Shown one piece after another: positions 15,498 through 24,443 of a DNA stretch of 64,000 bases. Source of the stretch: an uncultured Lachnospiraceae bacterium (GTDB lineage: Bacteria > Bacillota > Clostridia > Lachnospirales > Lachnospiraceae); the NCBI GenBank assembly GCA_934351835.1, contig CAKRJP010000008.1:1-64000 (forward strand). The letters are read 5' to 3'. Position 1 is the first letter of the stretch; each line of letters opens with the position of its first letter. A model generated the notes under the pieces. It saw only the letters and a list, made by a program, of their open reading frames with translations, had not been told where the DNA came from and searched no databases. A program made the translations under genes and the position numbers.

Positions 15498-17156
15498 GTG
15501 AAGAAGGTCAGGATCCTTTTAAGGGTGAGTTCACATCAGCAGTTGGAGACTGATGGGGACTTATCTGTGCAGAGAGAGATTGTTTTAGAGTATATTCAGA
15601 GACATGAGAACTGGAAATTGGATGACAAAGAATATTTTGAGGGTGCAGAGAGTGGATATCGGAATTCGGTAAAGGATAGAGATGTTTTATCTTTGATTGA
15701 AAAAGATGCCAGAAATCGTGAATTTGATATTCTGGTAGTGTATAAGGATGACCGCCTGGGCAGACGTATGTGGGAAATTGGGGCTTACATCATGCAACTG
15801 AAATCATGGGGTATTGATATTTATACAACGAAGGATGGTTGCATTTCACCGGATAACAATGATATTATGGGACAAATGATGCTTGCTCTGCGTTATGGGA
15901 ATGCCCAGAAATCCAGTCTTGACACAGGGCAGAGAGTCAAAGATACTGCCCAGAAACTGGTGAAACAGGGAAGATTTCTGGGTGGAAATCCACCCTATGG
16001 ATATAAATTGGTGTTATCGGGAGAATTATCCAAACATGGTCGTGCACTACATAAACTGCAGATCATACCGGAGAGAATCGAAGTGGTGAAAAAAATATAT
16101 GAATTGTCGTTTGAAAAAGAATACGGATCTGCCAAGATTGCGAAGCACTTGAATTTTGATCCATATTATAGAACGATGGCACCAAATGACATGTGGAAGA
16201 GTGGGACGATTACAAGTATTCTGACCAATCCGATTTATTGTGGAATTACGGCCTATAAGCGCCGGGAAAGAAATGATGGAAAATATCATCGGCTAAACAG
16301 AGAAAACTGGATCTATGCAACAGCGGTGAATCCGGAGATCGCAGTGATTGACTGGAAATTGTGGAATAAAGTGCAGGATGCCAGAGCAGGGAGAAATGTG
16401 CGGTATAAAAATGCATTAGGAGATCAATGTATAAATAGACTTTCACGTAATGACGGAGATCTGTCATTGATCGATGTGGCATATTGTGGATATTGTGGGA
16501 AGAAACTGACAAATGGAAGCTGCTATAATTATTGGACAATTAAGGCCACCGGTGAAAAAAAGGCTCATAAAATATCGAGATATAAGTGCCTGACGGCACA
16601 ACAGGGAATGCCGCATAACAAGAACAGCCAGTTCCAGGCAGAGCGGGTCGAGCAAATCGTTTATGAGGAAGTTGGAAAATACATAGATAAAATACAAAAT
16701 CAGCAGGATTTGTATCAGGTGATCCATACAAATAATCAGAAAGAACGAGATACATTTAGCTGGCAGAGGAAAAATGCACAGACAGAACTGAATAAAATCA
16801 AACAGGATATAGAACTTATGAAGTTGCATATCCCGGATGCAATGGCCGGAACTTATCCATTGAGTGTGGAGATTCTTGCAGATACGATCCGTGGTTTTGA
16901 AGAAAAGCAAAAATCAAAAGAAAGTGAATTAGCAGAGATGGAAAACCGTATTAAAAATATGGGACCGGAAGAAGCAGATATCTGGTCAGTTTATGAATCC
17001 TTTCCAACCTGGAAAGAGGTGTTTTTAAAATCTGATAAGCAGATAAAACGTGTGCTGATCAATAAATTGGTGAAAAAGGTGCTCATTACCAGAGAGAAGA
17101 TTACGATAAATTTTAAAGTAAATCCGGAGCACGCGATTGATTCTTTGGGTACCTGA
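15498..17156 (+). CDS. Large serine recombinase (site-specific integrase)
   Basis: A resolvase-fold recombinase of about 550 residues that joins DNA via a serine-DNA link. The N-terminal catalytic domain shows RILLRVSSHQQ with the likely nucleophile at the first Ser, then VYKDDRLGRRM. It is followed by a Recombinase domain (GNPPYGYKL through the SGTITSILTNPIYCG block), a zinc-ribbon with CGYCGKK and a second Cys pair partner, and a coiled coil (about 440-490). GTG 15498 fits the GGAGG at 15485-15489; ATG 15483 is the alternative. The gene ends 17 bases from the right attachment core, as expected for the enzyme that moves this element. Confidence 0.95.
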   Translation: MKKVRILLRVSSHQQLETDGDLSVQREIVLEYIQRHENWKLDDKEYFEGAESGYRNSVKDRDVLSLIEKDARNREFDILVVYKDDRLGRRMWEIGAYIMQLKSWGIDIYTTKDGCISPDNNDIMGQMMLALRYGNAQKSSLDTGQRVKDTAQKLVKQGRFLGGNPPYGYKLVLSGELSKHGRALHKLQIIPERIEVVKKIYELSFEKEYGSAKIAKHLNFDPYYRTMAPNDMWKSGTITSILTNPIYCGITAYKRRERNDGKYHRLNRENWIYATAVNPEIAVIDWKLWNKVQDARAGRNVRYKNALGDQCINRLSRNDGDLSLIDVAYCGYCGKKLTNGSCYNYWTIKATGEKKAHKISRYKCLTAQQGMPHNKNSQFQAERVEQIVYEEVGKYIDKIQNQQDLYQVIHTNNQKERDTFSWQRKNAQTELNKIKQDIELMKLHIPDAMAGTYPLSVEILADTIRGFEEKQKSKESELAEMENRIKNMGPEEADIWSVYESFPTWKEVFLKSDKQIKRVLINKLVKKVLITREKITINFKVNPEHAIDSLGT

Positions 17157-17163
17157 TAACGAA

Positions 17164-17877
17164 TCAGTGGTGATTCCGGTACCACTCGGTGTAGACGCGG
17201 TTTAGAGTAAAAGACATGATCGCCAGTACATTTGCGCGGATGGTATTTTCCGGCCAGGTGGCGTAAATCTCACTGGAGGCAACATTTTTGATGTAGTCTT
17301 TGTATTTTACATAATAATTAGTCGCGGTGGAGTCCCGGGGACTTCCATCATGCACAACGATGTACTCCGGGACGACCACGCGGCTCAGAACAATTTCGCC
17401 GGTTTCATTGATCGGTTTGATCTCATCCTCCGGAATTTTTGGCGGGTAAGTACCATAAAGTGTATGGGCGGGAATGACGTAGATGCTTTCTCGTCCCTCC
17501 GGCTGATCGATCGGCTTTAAAGAAATATTCTGGATCGCGGTCGTCCCCGATAAAATTTCCGTACCGGCGATAGTGACCGGTTCAAATCCGGGAGCTTCTG
17601 CCTGAATCGTGTATTCAGAGTAAGGTTGTTCTTCAATTTCAGGATTTAAACTGTATTCAATCGGGGGAGCAGCAAGCTCGATGGTTTCGGTCTGACCGGA
17701 AGAATCTGTAGAAAGAGATTCTAACTGACTGTCCGGGACACCGGTGTAGGAAATGGAGATGCTGGCCTGAGAGATCGGATAAGAAGTGATCGCAGAAGTG
17801 AGGTTAATCTGAAGATTCCCTTTATCAGGAGTGTCCTGCGTACAAAAAATATCAAAAGATTTTTTCTGAATGAGCAT
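17164..17877 (-). pseudogene. 5' piece of the interrupted SpoIID-like/peptidoglycan-binding protein gene
   Basis: The gene starts at ATG 17877, supported by GCGAGGTG upstream. It encodes a beta-rich N-terminal region (about residues 1-130, resembling a carboxypeptidase-regulatory repeat), a linker and the beginning of a SpoIID-like domain (SSEIYATWPENTIRAN, with a Glu placed like the lytic transglycosylase catalytic Glu). It runs into the element and stops at a TGA four codons after native sequence ends. Joined to 10789-11376 it would give 426 residues. SpoIID relatives cut denuded glycan strands during engulfment of the forespore; a spore role here is inference. Confidence 0.85.
17174..17184. 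repeat. Right attachment core
   Basis: TTCCGGTACCA, identical to the left core. The outer side (17185 onward) is the interrupted gene. The element side carries GAATCAGTG (17161-17169), complementary at 8 of 9 positions to the arm near the left end. The central GGTACC is itself a palindrome. Confidence 0.85.
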
Positions 17878-17985
17878 AAAATACACCTCGCAGTATACTA
17901 TTGCTATCAGTGTATGCAAAAAAGGAGACAGAAGTACCATAATAAGTGGAATTAAAAAAAGGACAGGAATGGTGACATAAGAAAC

Positions 17986-19188
17986 ATGAAAAATAGAAGA
18001 AGACGAAAAAGTGGATGTGTCAGCGTGCTACTGACAATATTATTTATATTATGCGGTGTGTTGGCTGTTGTATGGGGACAAAAGACTGGGAAACTTACGG
18101 GAGCCTTCTTAGAGACTGCGAAGGAGATCCCATATCAGTCTGATACAGACCATAGCAATTCTGAAACGGAAAAATATTATTATGAGTTGTTAAATGAAGA
18201 AGAGCAGAAGGTTTACCGCGAGATCTGGAACGGTGTGGATGCAAATGAAGAAGAAATATATGTACATGCGTCTGATGCAGATCTGGTTAATCGGCTGTTT
18301 CAGTATGTGATAAAAGACCATCCGGAGGCTTTCTGGTGTGACGGTACAGCAACTGCTACCAGTTATTCCGGCAGAGAAGATTATACTGTTTTAAAACCGG
18401 AGTATCAGCATGGTATTGCTGAGAGAAAGCAGATGGAAAATGAGATCGATGCATCGGTGAGGGAGTGCCTGGCAGGGATATCACAGGATGCTTCTGACTA
18501 TGAAAAGATTTTATATGTGTATGAATATTTAATCAACCAGGTGGACTATGACATGGATGCCGCAGATAACCAGAATATTTACAGCGTATTTGCAGGAAAG
18601 AAATCAGTGTGTGCGGGATATTCCAAGGCAACGCAATATCTGTTGGAAAAATTAGGAGTCTTCTGTACCTACGTGACCGGAACAACGAAGGATGGGCAGG
18701 CTCATGCATGGAACCTTGTAAAATGCGAGGGAGATTACTATTATGTGGATACTACCTGGGGAGATCCATTGTTTTTGGCGGCAGAGGGAGAGCAGGTAAC
18801 AGACGAAGAAAAAATCACCTATGATTATATGTGTTGTGATGATACAGAATTATTTAAGAGCCACATTCCGGATGCGGATGTGACGTTACCTGCATGTGCG
18901 AATATGGAATGGAATTATTATGTGGTTAACGGAATGTATCATACAGAGTACAACAGTGAAGAAATTTTGCAGCAGATGAACGACATGATTTCGAAAAAAA
19001 GTAATCCTGTTGTGATAAAATTCGCAGATTCAGAGTTGTATGAGGTAGCTCATGACGATATTTTTTCGAATTTAATTCCGCGTGCGGCCAAGAATCTGGC
19101 AGACTGGTATGGAATTTCAGAAGTAAAATATCAGTATCTGGATGAAGCTGATCTGGACAAAATTACGATATATTGGCGATATGAGTAG
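17986..19188 (+). CDS. Membrane-anchored transglutaminase-like (cysteine protease fold) protein
   Basis: A 400-residue protein with a basic N-terminus and one membrane segment (about residues 11-30), so the bulk lies outside the cell. The central domain has the transglutaminase/papain triad in order: Cys209 in KSVCAGYSKA, His240 in GQAHAWNLV, Asp255 in YYVDTTWGD. Clostridial members are thought to act as cell-surface proteases or peptide cross-linkers, without a defined substrate. The last 100 residues resemble no domain I know. It is a single gene; an AT-rich palindrome follows. ATG 17986 is the only start before the membrane segment. Confidence 0.85.
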   Translation: MKNRRRRKSGCVSVLLTILFILCGVLAVVWGQKTGKLTGAFLETAKEIPYQSDTDHSNSETEKYYYELLNEEEQKVYREIWNGVDANEEEIYVHASDADLVNRLFQYVIKDHPEAFWCDGTATATSYSGREDYTVLKPEYQHGIAERKQMENEIDASVRECLAGISQDASDYEKILYVYEYLINQVDYDMDAADNQNIYSVFAGKKSVCAGYSKATQYLLEKLGVFCTYVTGTTKDGQAHAWNLVKCEGDYYYVDTTWGDPLFLAAEGEQVTDEEKITYDYMCCDDTELFKSHIPDADVTLPACANMEWNYYVVNGMYHTEYNSEEILQQMNDMISKKSNPVVIKFADSELYEVAHDDIFSNLIPRAAKNLADWYGISEVKYQYLDEADLDKITIYWRYE

Positions 19189-19223
19189 GAAAAGATAAAT
19201 TTTAAAGTCTGGTTTACTTTTGT

Positions 19224-19259
19224 AAAAATTAAAAATTAAAATTTTAAATTTTAATTTTT
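19224..19259. repeat. Pure A/T palindrome
   Basis: AAAATTAAAATTTTAAATTTTAATTTT-type dyad of A and T only, between the transglutaminase-like gene and the carA promoter. It could act as a weak terminator or an UP-like element for carA. No more can be said. Confidence 0.4.
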
Positions 19260-19270
19260 CGGCATTTTTA

Positions 19271-19299
19271 TTGAAAAATGACAATAGATGTTGTATAAT
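19271..19299 (+). promoter_or_regulatory. carAB promoter
   Basis: TTGAAA (19271-19276), exactly 17 bases, TATAAT (19294-19299). The leader to carA is only about 30 bases, too short for a PyrR attenuator. Confidence 0.8.
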
Positions 19300-19336
19300 T
19301 TTTACAATTTGTGGACTAGAAGGGATGAAATAAAAT

Positions 19337-20404
19337 ATGAAAGCATTTTTGATATTAGAAGATGGAACTGTCTTTACCGGAACAAGTATCGGCTCTACCA
19401 GAGACATGATAAGTGAGATTGTGTTTAATACTTCAATGACGGGCTATCTGGAAGTATTGACCGATCCATCCTATGCCGGGCAGGCGGTGGTGATGACATA
19501 TCCTTTGATCGGAAACTATGGTATCACGCCGGACATGGAATCTAAGAAAGCCTGGCCAGATGGATATATCGTAAGAGAATTATCAAGAATGCCGAGTAAC
19601 TTCCGAAACGAAGGTACAATCCAGGAATTTTTAAAGAAACAGAACATTCCGGGAATTATGGGGATTGATACCCGTGCTCTTACCAAGATTTTACGGGAAA
19701 AGGGGACGATGAATGGTATGATCACCACCAACACAAATTATAAGCTTGATGAGATTTTACCGAAATTAAAAGCGTACAAAGTAGGAGATGTTGTCTCGAA
19801 GGTGACTTGCAGAAAGCCATATGTATTAGAAGGTGACGGACCGAAGGTAGCACTTATGGATTTCGGCGCGAAACAGAATATCGCAGCTTCTTTACATCAA
19901 CGTGGATGTCAGGTGACCGTCTATCCGGCGCATACGTCCGCAGAAGAGATCATTGCATCAGAACCGGATGGCATCATGTTGTCGAATGGGCCAGGAGATC
20001 CGGAGACTTGTGTATCTATTATCGAAGAAATCAGACAATTATACCAGACAGACATTCCAATATTTGCAATTTGTCTAGGACATCAGTTGATGGCCCTTGC
20101 TACGGGTGCAAAAACATATAAATTAAAATATGGACACAGAGGTGGTAATCACCCGGTTAAGGATCTTTCAAACGGAAGAGTTTATATATCTTCCCAGAAT
20201 CATGGATATGCAGTAGATTCGACGAGTATAGATCCTGAGATTGCAAGAGAAGCTTTCGTAAATGTTAATGATGGTACAAATGAAGGATTATCTTATATAG
20301 GAAAGAAGATTTTTACGGTGCAGTATCATCCGGAGGCTTGTCCCGGACCACAGGATTCAAATTACTTGTTTGACCGTTTTGTAGATATGATGAAAGGAGA
20401 GTAA
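19337..20404 (+). CDS. carA: Carbamoyl phosphate synthase, small (glutaminase) subunit
   Basis: A 355-residue subunit that releases ammonia from glutamine and passes it to CarB. The N-terminal domain carries SMTGYLEVLTDPSYAGQ; the C-terminal class I amidotransferase has Cys246 in FAICLGHQ and His331/Glu333 in YHPEA. Length is normal. It has its own promoter and stands three bases before carB, so the two form an operon that feeds arginine and pyrimidine synthesis. One set of carAB is seen here; pathway-specific control cannot be read from the short leader. Confidence 0.97.
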   Translation: MKAFLILEDGTVFTGTSIGSTRDMISEIVFNTSMTGYLEVLTDPSYAGQAVVMTYPLIGNYGITPDMESKKAWPDGYIVRELSRMPSNFRNEGTIQEFLKKQNIPGIMGIDTRALTKILREKGTMNGMITTNTNYKLDEILPKLKAYKVGDVVSKVTCRKPYVLEGDGPKVALMDFGAKQNIAASLHQRGCQVTVYPAHTSAEEIIASEPDGIMLSNGPGDPETCVSIIEEIRQLYQTDIPIFAICLGHQLMALATGAKTYKLKYGHRGGNHPVKDLSNGRVYISSQNHGYAVDSTSIDPEIAREAFVNVNDGTNEGLSYIGKKIFTVQYHPEACPGPQDSNYLFDRFVDMMKGE

Positions 20405-20407
20405 AAA

Positions 20408-23400
20408 ATGCCTAAGAATACATCCATTAAAAAAGTATTAGTCATTGGTTCTGGTCCGATCGTCATTGGTCAGGCAGCAGAGTTTGATTATGCAGGAACG
20501 CAGGCCTGCAGATCTTTAAAAGAAGAAGGAATAGAGGTTGTACTGTTGAATTCGAATCCGGCAACAATCATGACGGATAAAGATATTGCAGACAAAGTTT
20601 ATATAGAACCACTGACCGTTGAGGTTGTGGAGCAGTTAATTTTAAAAGAACATCCGGACAGTGTGCTTCCGACACTGGGAGGTCAGGCCGCTCTGAATCT
20701 GGCAATGGAACTGGAAGAAAGAGGATTTTTAGAGGAACACCATGTGCGGCTCATCGGAACTACTTCCGAGACTATCAAGAAAGCGGAAGACCGTCTGGAA
20801 TTTAAAGAGACGATGGAGAAAATCGGGGAACCATGCGCAGCATCGTTAGTTGTAGAGTCTGTGGAGGAAGGTATCAAATTCGCAGAAGAGATTGGTTATC
20901 CGGTAGTATTAAGACCTGCCTACACCTTAGGTGGAAGCGGCGGAGGAATTGCCCACGATAGAGGACAGCTTATTGAGATCCTGGAAAATGGACTCAGACT
21001 TTCCCGTGTGGGACAGGTTTTGGTGGAACGCTGTATTGCCGGATGGAAAGAGATTGAATATGAAGTAATGCGTGACAGCAACGGAAATTGCATTACTGTA
21101 TGTAATATGGAAAATCTGGATCCGGTAGGAGTACATACCGGTGACAGTATTGTTGTGGCTCCGTCCCAGACACTGGGTGATAAAGAATATCAGATGCTGA
21201 GGAGTTCGGCACTGAATATCATCAGTGAATTAAATATTACCGGTGGCTGTAATGTGCAGTATGCACTCAATCCGGATAGTTTTGAGTATTGCGTCATCGA
21301 GGTGAATCCGCGTGTCAGTCGTTCATCGGCACTGGCATCGAAGGCAACCGGTTATCCGATCGCAAAAGTAGCAGCAAAGATTGCTCTTGGATATACACTG
21401 GACGAGATTAAAAATGCAGTTACCAAGAAGACGTATGCGAGTTTTGAACCGATGCTTGATTACTGTGTGGTAAAAATTCCGCGTCTTCCGTTTGATAAAT
21501 TTATTAGTGCGAAACGTACATTAACCACGCAGATGAAAGCTACCGGTGAAGTTATGAGTATCTGTGATAACTTCGAGGGGGCACTGATGAAGGCCATCCG
21601 TTCCCTGGAACAGCATGTGGATAGTCTGATGTCTTACGATTTTTCACATCTGAGTGGTGAGGATCTGTTAGAAGAACTTGCAGTAGTGGATGACCAGCGA
21701 ATCTGGAAGATTGCGGAAGCGATCCGTCAGGGTGTAAGTTATGATGAGATTCATGAAATCACAAAGATTGATAAATGGTTCATTGATAAGATCGCGATCC
21801 TGGTGGAGATGGAACAGATTTTAAAGAATCAGACACTGGACGAAGAAATTTTAAGGGAAGCAAAGAGAATGGAGTTCCCGGATCATGTGATCGCTGCGCT
21901 GACTGGCAAGACAGAAAAGCAGATTTACAACATGCGAATGTTCTACGGAATCACAGCTTCTTATAAAATGGTAGATACCTGCGCAGCAGAATTCGCGGCG
22001 GAGACCCCTTACTATTATTCGGTATATGGCAGTGAGAATGAGGTGGAAGAGACCAGAGGAAAGAAAAAAGTTCTGGTATTGGGTTCCGGACCAATCCGTA
22101 TCGGTCAGGGAATAGAATTTGATTTCTGTTCTGTACATTGTACCTGGGCATTTGCAAAAGAAGGATATGAGACGATTATTGTAAATAATAACCCGGAGAC
22201 TGTCAGCACAGACTTTGACATTGCAGATAAACTGTATTTTGAACCATTGACTCCGGAGGATGTAGAAAGTATCGTAAATCTGGAACATCCGGACGGTGCA
22301 GTCGTACAATTTGGTGGACAGACGGCAATCAAATTGACGGAAAGCCTGATGAAGATGGGGGTACCGATCCTTGGAACCTCGGCAGACAATGTGGATGCAG
22401 CAGAAGACAGAGAACTCTTTGATGAGATCCTGGAGAAATGCGAAATCCCGCGTCCGACAGGTGGAACTGTATACACGGCAGAAGAAGCAAAAGAAGTAGC
22501 AAACAGATTGGGATATCCGGTTCTGGTAAGGCCTTCCTATGTACTGGGTGGTCAGGGCATGCAGATTGCGATTAATGATCATGATATAGATGAATTTATC
22601 GGAATTATTAACCAAATTGCCCAGGAGCATCCGATTCTTGTAGATAAATATTTACAGGGAAAAGAAATCGAAGTCGATGCAGTCTGCGATGGTGAAGACA
22701 TTTTGATTCCTGGAATCATGGAGCATATTGAACGTGCAGGCATTCATTCCGGAGACAGTATTTCGGTTTATCCGGCACAGAGTATCTCCGAAAAAACGAA
22801 ACGCACTATCGAAGAATATACGAAGAGACTGGCAAGATCGCTGCATGTAATAGGTCTGATCAATATCCAGTTTATTGTGTGTGGGGAGGATGTCTATGTA
22901 ATAGAAGTAAATCCGCGTTCCAGCCGTACAGTGCCTTATATCAGTAAAGTGACAGGAATTCCGATAGTTCCATTGGCTACAAAAGTCATTATTGGAAATA
23001 AAATAAAAGAACTTGGCTATACACCTGGACTTCAGCCGGAGGCAGATTACTTTGCTGTGAAGATGCCGGTATTCTCCTTTGAAAAAATCCGGGATGCCGA
23101 TATCAGTCTGGGACCGGAGATGAAATCTACCGGAGAATGCCTGGGAATTGCAAAGACATTTGATGAGGCATTATATAAAGCTTTCTTAGGTGCAGGAATC
23201 AAACTTCCGAAGTTCAGTAATATGATCATGACTGTCCGTGATGAAGATAAAGAAGAAGCAGTGGAGATTGGCCGTAGATTCTTAAACATTGGCTATAAGA
23301 TTTTCGCTACGGAGGGAACCGCGAAAGCATTAAATGAGGCTGGCGTAAAAGCAATCTCTGTCAATAAGATTGAGCAGAATACACCGAACCTTCTGGATCT

Positions 23401-23605
23401 GATCCTGGGACATAAGATTGACTTGATCATTGATACACCGCCGCAGGGAGCAGAACATTCCAAAGATGGATTTACGATCAGAAGAAATGCAGTAGAGACG
23501 GGTGTAAATGTACTGACTGCTATTGATACAGCAAAAGCACTGATTACCAGTCTGGAGAATACAGATATCAAAAAACTGACGCTGGTCGACATTGCACAGA
23601 TTTAA
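20408..23605 (+). CDS. carB: Carbamoyl phosphate synthase, large subunit
   Basis: The 1,065-residue product makes carbamoyl phosphate from bicarbonate, ATP and ammonia delivered by CarA. The two homologous halves are clear: each begins with VLVIGSGPI or VLVLGSGPIRIGQG, has an ATP-grasp domain (PAYTLGGSGGGI and PSYVLGGQGMQI), and the EVNPRxSRxx metal-site motif. The C-terminal MGS-like allosteric domain (from about residue 935, with FATEGTAKALNEAG) is present, so regulation by nucleotides or ornithine is likely. AAAGGAGAG lies before the ATG, within carA. No terminator is visible after it. Confidence 0.97.
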   Translation: MPKNTSIKKVLVIGSGPIVIGQAAEFDYAGTQACRSLKEEGIEVVLLNSNPATIMTDKDIADKVYIEPLTVEVVEQLILKEHPDSVLPTLGGQAALNLAMELEERGFLEEHHVRLIGTTSETIKKAEDRLEFKETMEKIGEPCAASLVVESVEEGIKFAEEIGYPVVLRPAYTLGGSGGGIAHDRGQLIEILENGLRLSRVGQVLVERCIAGWKEIEYEVMRDSNGNCITVCNMENLDPVGVHTGDSIVVAPSQTLGDKEYQMLRSSALNIISELNITGGCNVQYALNPDSFEYCVIEVNPRVSRSSALASKATGYPIAKVAAKIALGYTLDEIKNAVTKKTYASFEPMLDYCVVKIPRLPFDKFISAKRTLTTQMKATGEVMSICDNFEGALMKAIRSLEQHVDSLMSYDFSHLSGEDLLEELAVVDDQRIWKIAEAIRQGVSYDEIHEITKIDKWFIDKIAILVEMEQILKNQTLDEEILREAKRMEFPDHVIAALTGKTEKQIYNMRMFYGITASYKMVDTCAAEFAAETPYYYSVYGSENEVEETRGKKKVLVLGSGPIRIGQGIEFDFCSVHCTWAFAKEGYETIIVNNNPETVSTDFDIADKLYFEPLTPEDVESIVNLEHPDGAVVQFGGQTAIKLTESLMKMGVPILGTSADNVDAAEDRELFDEILEKCEIPRPTGGTVYTAEEAKEVANRLGYPVLVRPSYVLGGQGMQIAINDHDIDEFIGIINQIAQEHPILVDKYLQGKEIEVDAVCDGEDILIPGIMEHIERAGIHSGDSISVYPAQSISEKTKRTIEEYTKRLARSLHVIGLINIQFIVCGEDVYVIEVNPRSSRTVPYISKVTGIPIVPLATKVIIGNKIKELGYTPGLQPEADYFAVKMPVFSFEKIRDADISLGPEMKSTGECLGIAKTFDEALYKAFLGAGIKLPKFSNMIMTVRDEDKEEAVEIGRRFLNIGYKIFATEGTAKALNEAGVKAISVNKIEQNTPNLLDLILGHKIDLIIDTPPQGAEHSKDGFTIRRNAVETGVNVLTAIDTAKALITSLENTDIKKLTLVDIAQI

Positions 23606-23706
23606 AAGATTTAATAATTTTGTAACATTTGTAATAAATGCGAAATCATTGCGTATACTCTAGTAAGACAATTTTTAGTTGTCGTAAAAACAGGAGGGTA
23701 TATTCA

Positions 23707-24360
23707 ATGATAAAAAAAGAAAGACTGATACAGGTGACGGCATGTCTGGTGATGTGTGTAATGATGCCGGCGAGCGTCACTTGTAATGCAGCTTCAATAC
23801 CATGTGAGGTCACGAAGGATTCTTTGGTTGCCGGGACGATGAGCGAAAAGCTTGTGGAGAAAAGCAATGAGCTTTGGAAAAATATACAAGAAGAAAGAAA
23901 AGCAGAAGAAACGAGAAAAGCCGAAGAAGTGAGAAAGGCAGAAGAGGCGAAGAAAGCCGAAGAAGAAAGGTGGCAGCAGGAGATTGAAATACAGACTGCC
24001 TGTGAAGAACAGAATATGACAGCAGTAAGTTCGGATGTGCAGGAACTTCTGGCTTCTATTATTTTCTGCGAGGCAGGTAATCAGCCATACGAGGGGCAGG
24101 TTGCAGTTGGTGCAGTTGTTTTAAATCGTGTGGCCAGCGATTTGTATCCGAACAGTGTAGAAGAAGTGATTTATCAGTCTGGTCAGTTTGGACCTGCGGT
24201 AACGGGATGGCTTGACCAGGTAAGGTGTAGTGCCGGTTATACACCGGAGACACTACAGGCAGCAGCGGATGCATTGAATGGAGTCGATCCGGTGGAAGGT
24301 TGCCTTTATTTTGATCAGGGTGGATATGGAATGCAGATTGGAGCACATTACTTTCATTAA
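23707..24360 (+). CDS. Secreted SleB-like cell wall hydrolase
   Basis: A 217-residue exported protein. ATG 23707 follows AGGAGGGTATATTCA. A signal peptide (about residues 1-30) is followed by a highly charged helix with repeated RKAEE-type units (about 60-95), probably a coiled coil, and a C-terminal Hydrolase_2/SleB domain beginning ELLASIIFCEAGNQPYEGQ, whose Glu is the presumed lytic transglycosylase residue. SleB proteins open the spore cortex in Bacillus, but clostridial relatives with this layout also act in vegetative wall turnover, so the role is open. It stands alone. Confidence 0.88.
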   Translation: MIKKERLIQVTACLVMCVMMPASVTCNAASIPCEVTKDSLVAGTMSEKLVEKSNELWKNIQEERKAEETRKAEEVRKAEEAKKAEEERWQQEIEIQTACEEQNMTAVSSDVQELLASIIFCEAGNQPYEGQVAVGAVVLNRVASDLYPNSVEEVIYQSGQFGPAVTGWLDQVRCSAGYTPETLQAAADALNGVDPVEGCLYFDQGGYGMQIGAHYFH

Positions 24361-24390
24361 TTTGTTTGATATGTTATAGAGATAAAAGAG

Positions 24391-24421
24391 CGGCAGTTAC
24401 GAGAAATTCGTGACTGCCGCC
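24391..24421. terminator. Hairpin between converging genes
   Basis: GCGGCAGT...ACTGCCGC with an inner TACGA/TTCGT-like stem and GAAA tetraloop. The T-run after it is poor, so termination strength is uncertain. It lies between the SleB-like gene and tetR, which converge. Confidence 0.5.
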
Positions 24422-24443
24422 TGGCTTTATAGCCTGTAAGGTG

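Larger units (their letters stand above)
11366..17184 (+). mobile_element. 5.8-kb serine-recombinase element inserted in a SpoIID-like gene
   Basis: The element is bounded by direct copies of TTCCGGTACCA at 11366-11376 and 17174-17184, a distance of 5,808 bases. It carries a LysR gene, a YeiH-type exporter, a decayed MATE gene, a decayed kinase-like gene, a 54-residue protein and a large serine recombinase whose stop lies 17 bases from the right end, as is usual for such elements. Removing one repeat copy and everything between joins the flanking frames without a stop: ...VYTEWYRN then QGYDFT.... There are no conjugation or phage structural genes, so it is at most a minimal or degraded integrative element. 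Confidence 0.88.

Noticed and set aside
19300..19336. PyrR-type attenuator ahead of carAB
   Set aside because: The leader is only about 30 bases, with no room for terminator and antiterminator.
21851..22630. 259-codon frame opposite carB
   Set aside because: Antisense shadow, Cys/Arg/Tyr-rich with no recognisable domain.
23881..23970. Tandem DNA repeat in the SleB-like gene
   Set aside because: The repeated RKAEE-type units are a charged coiled-coil segment within a coding region. The bases vary at third positions, so it is a protein-level repeat.
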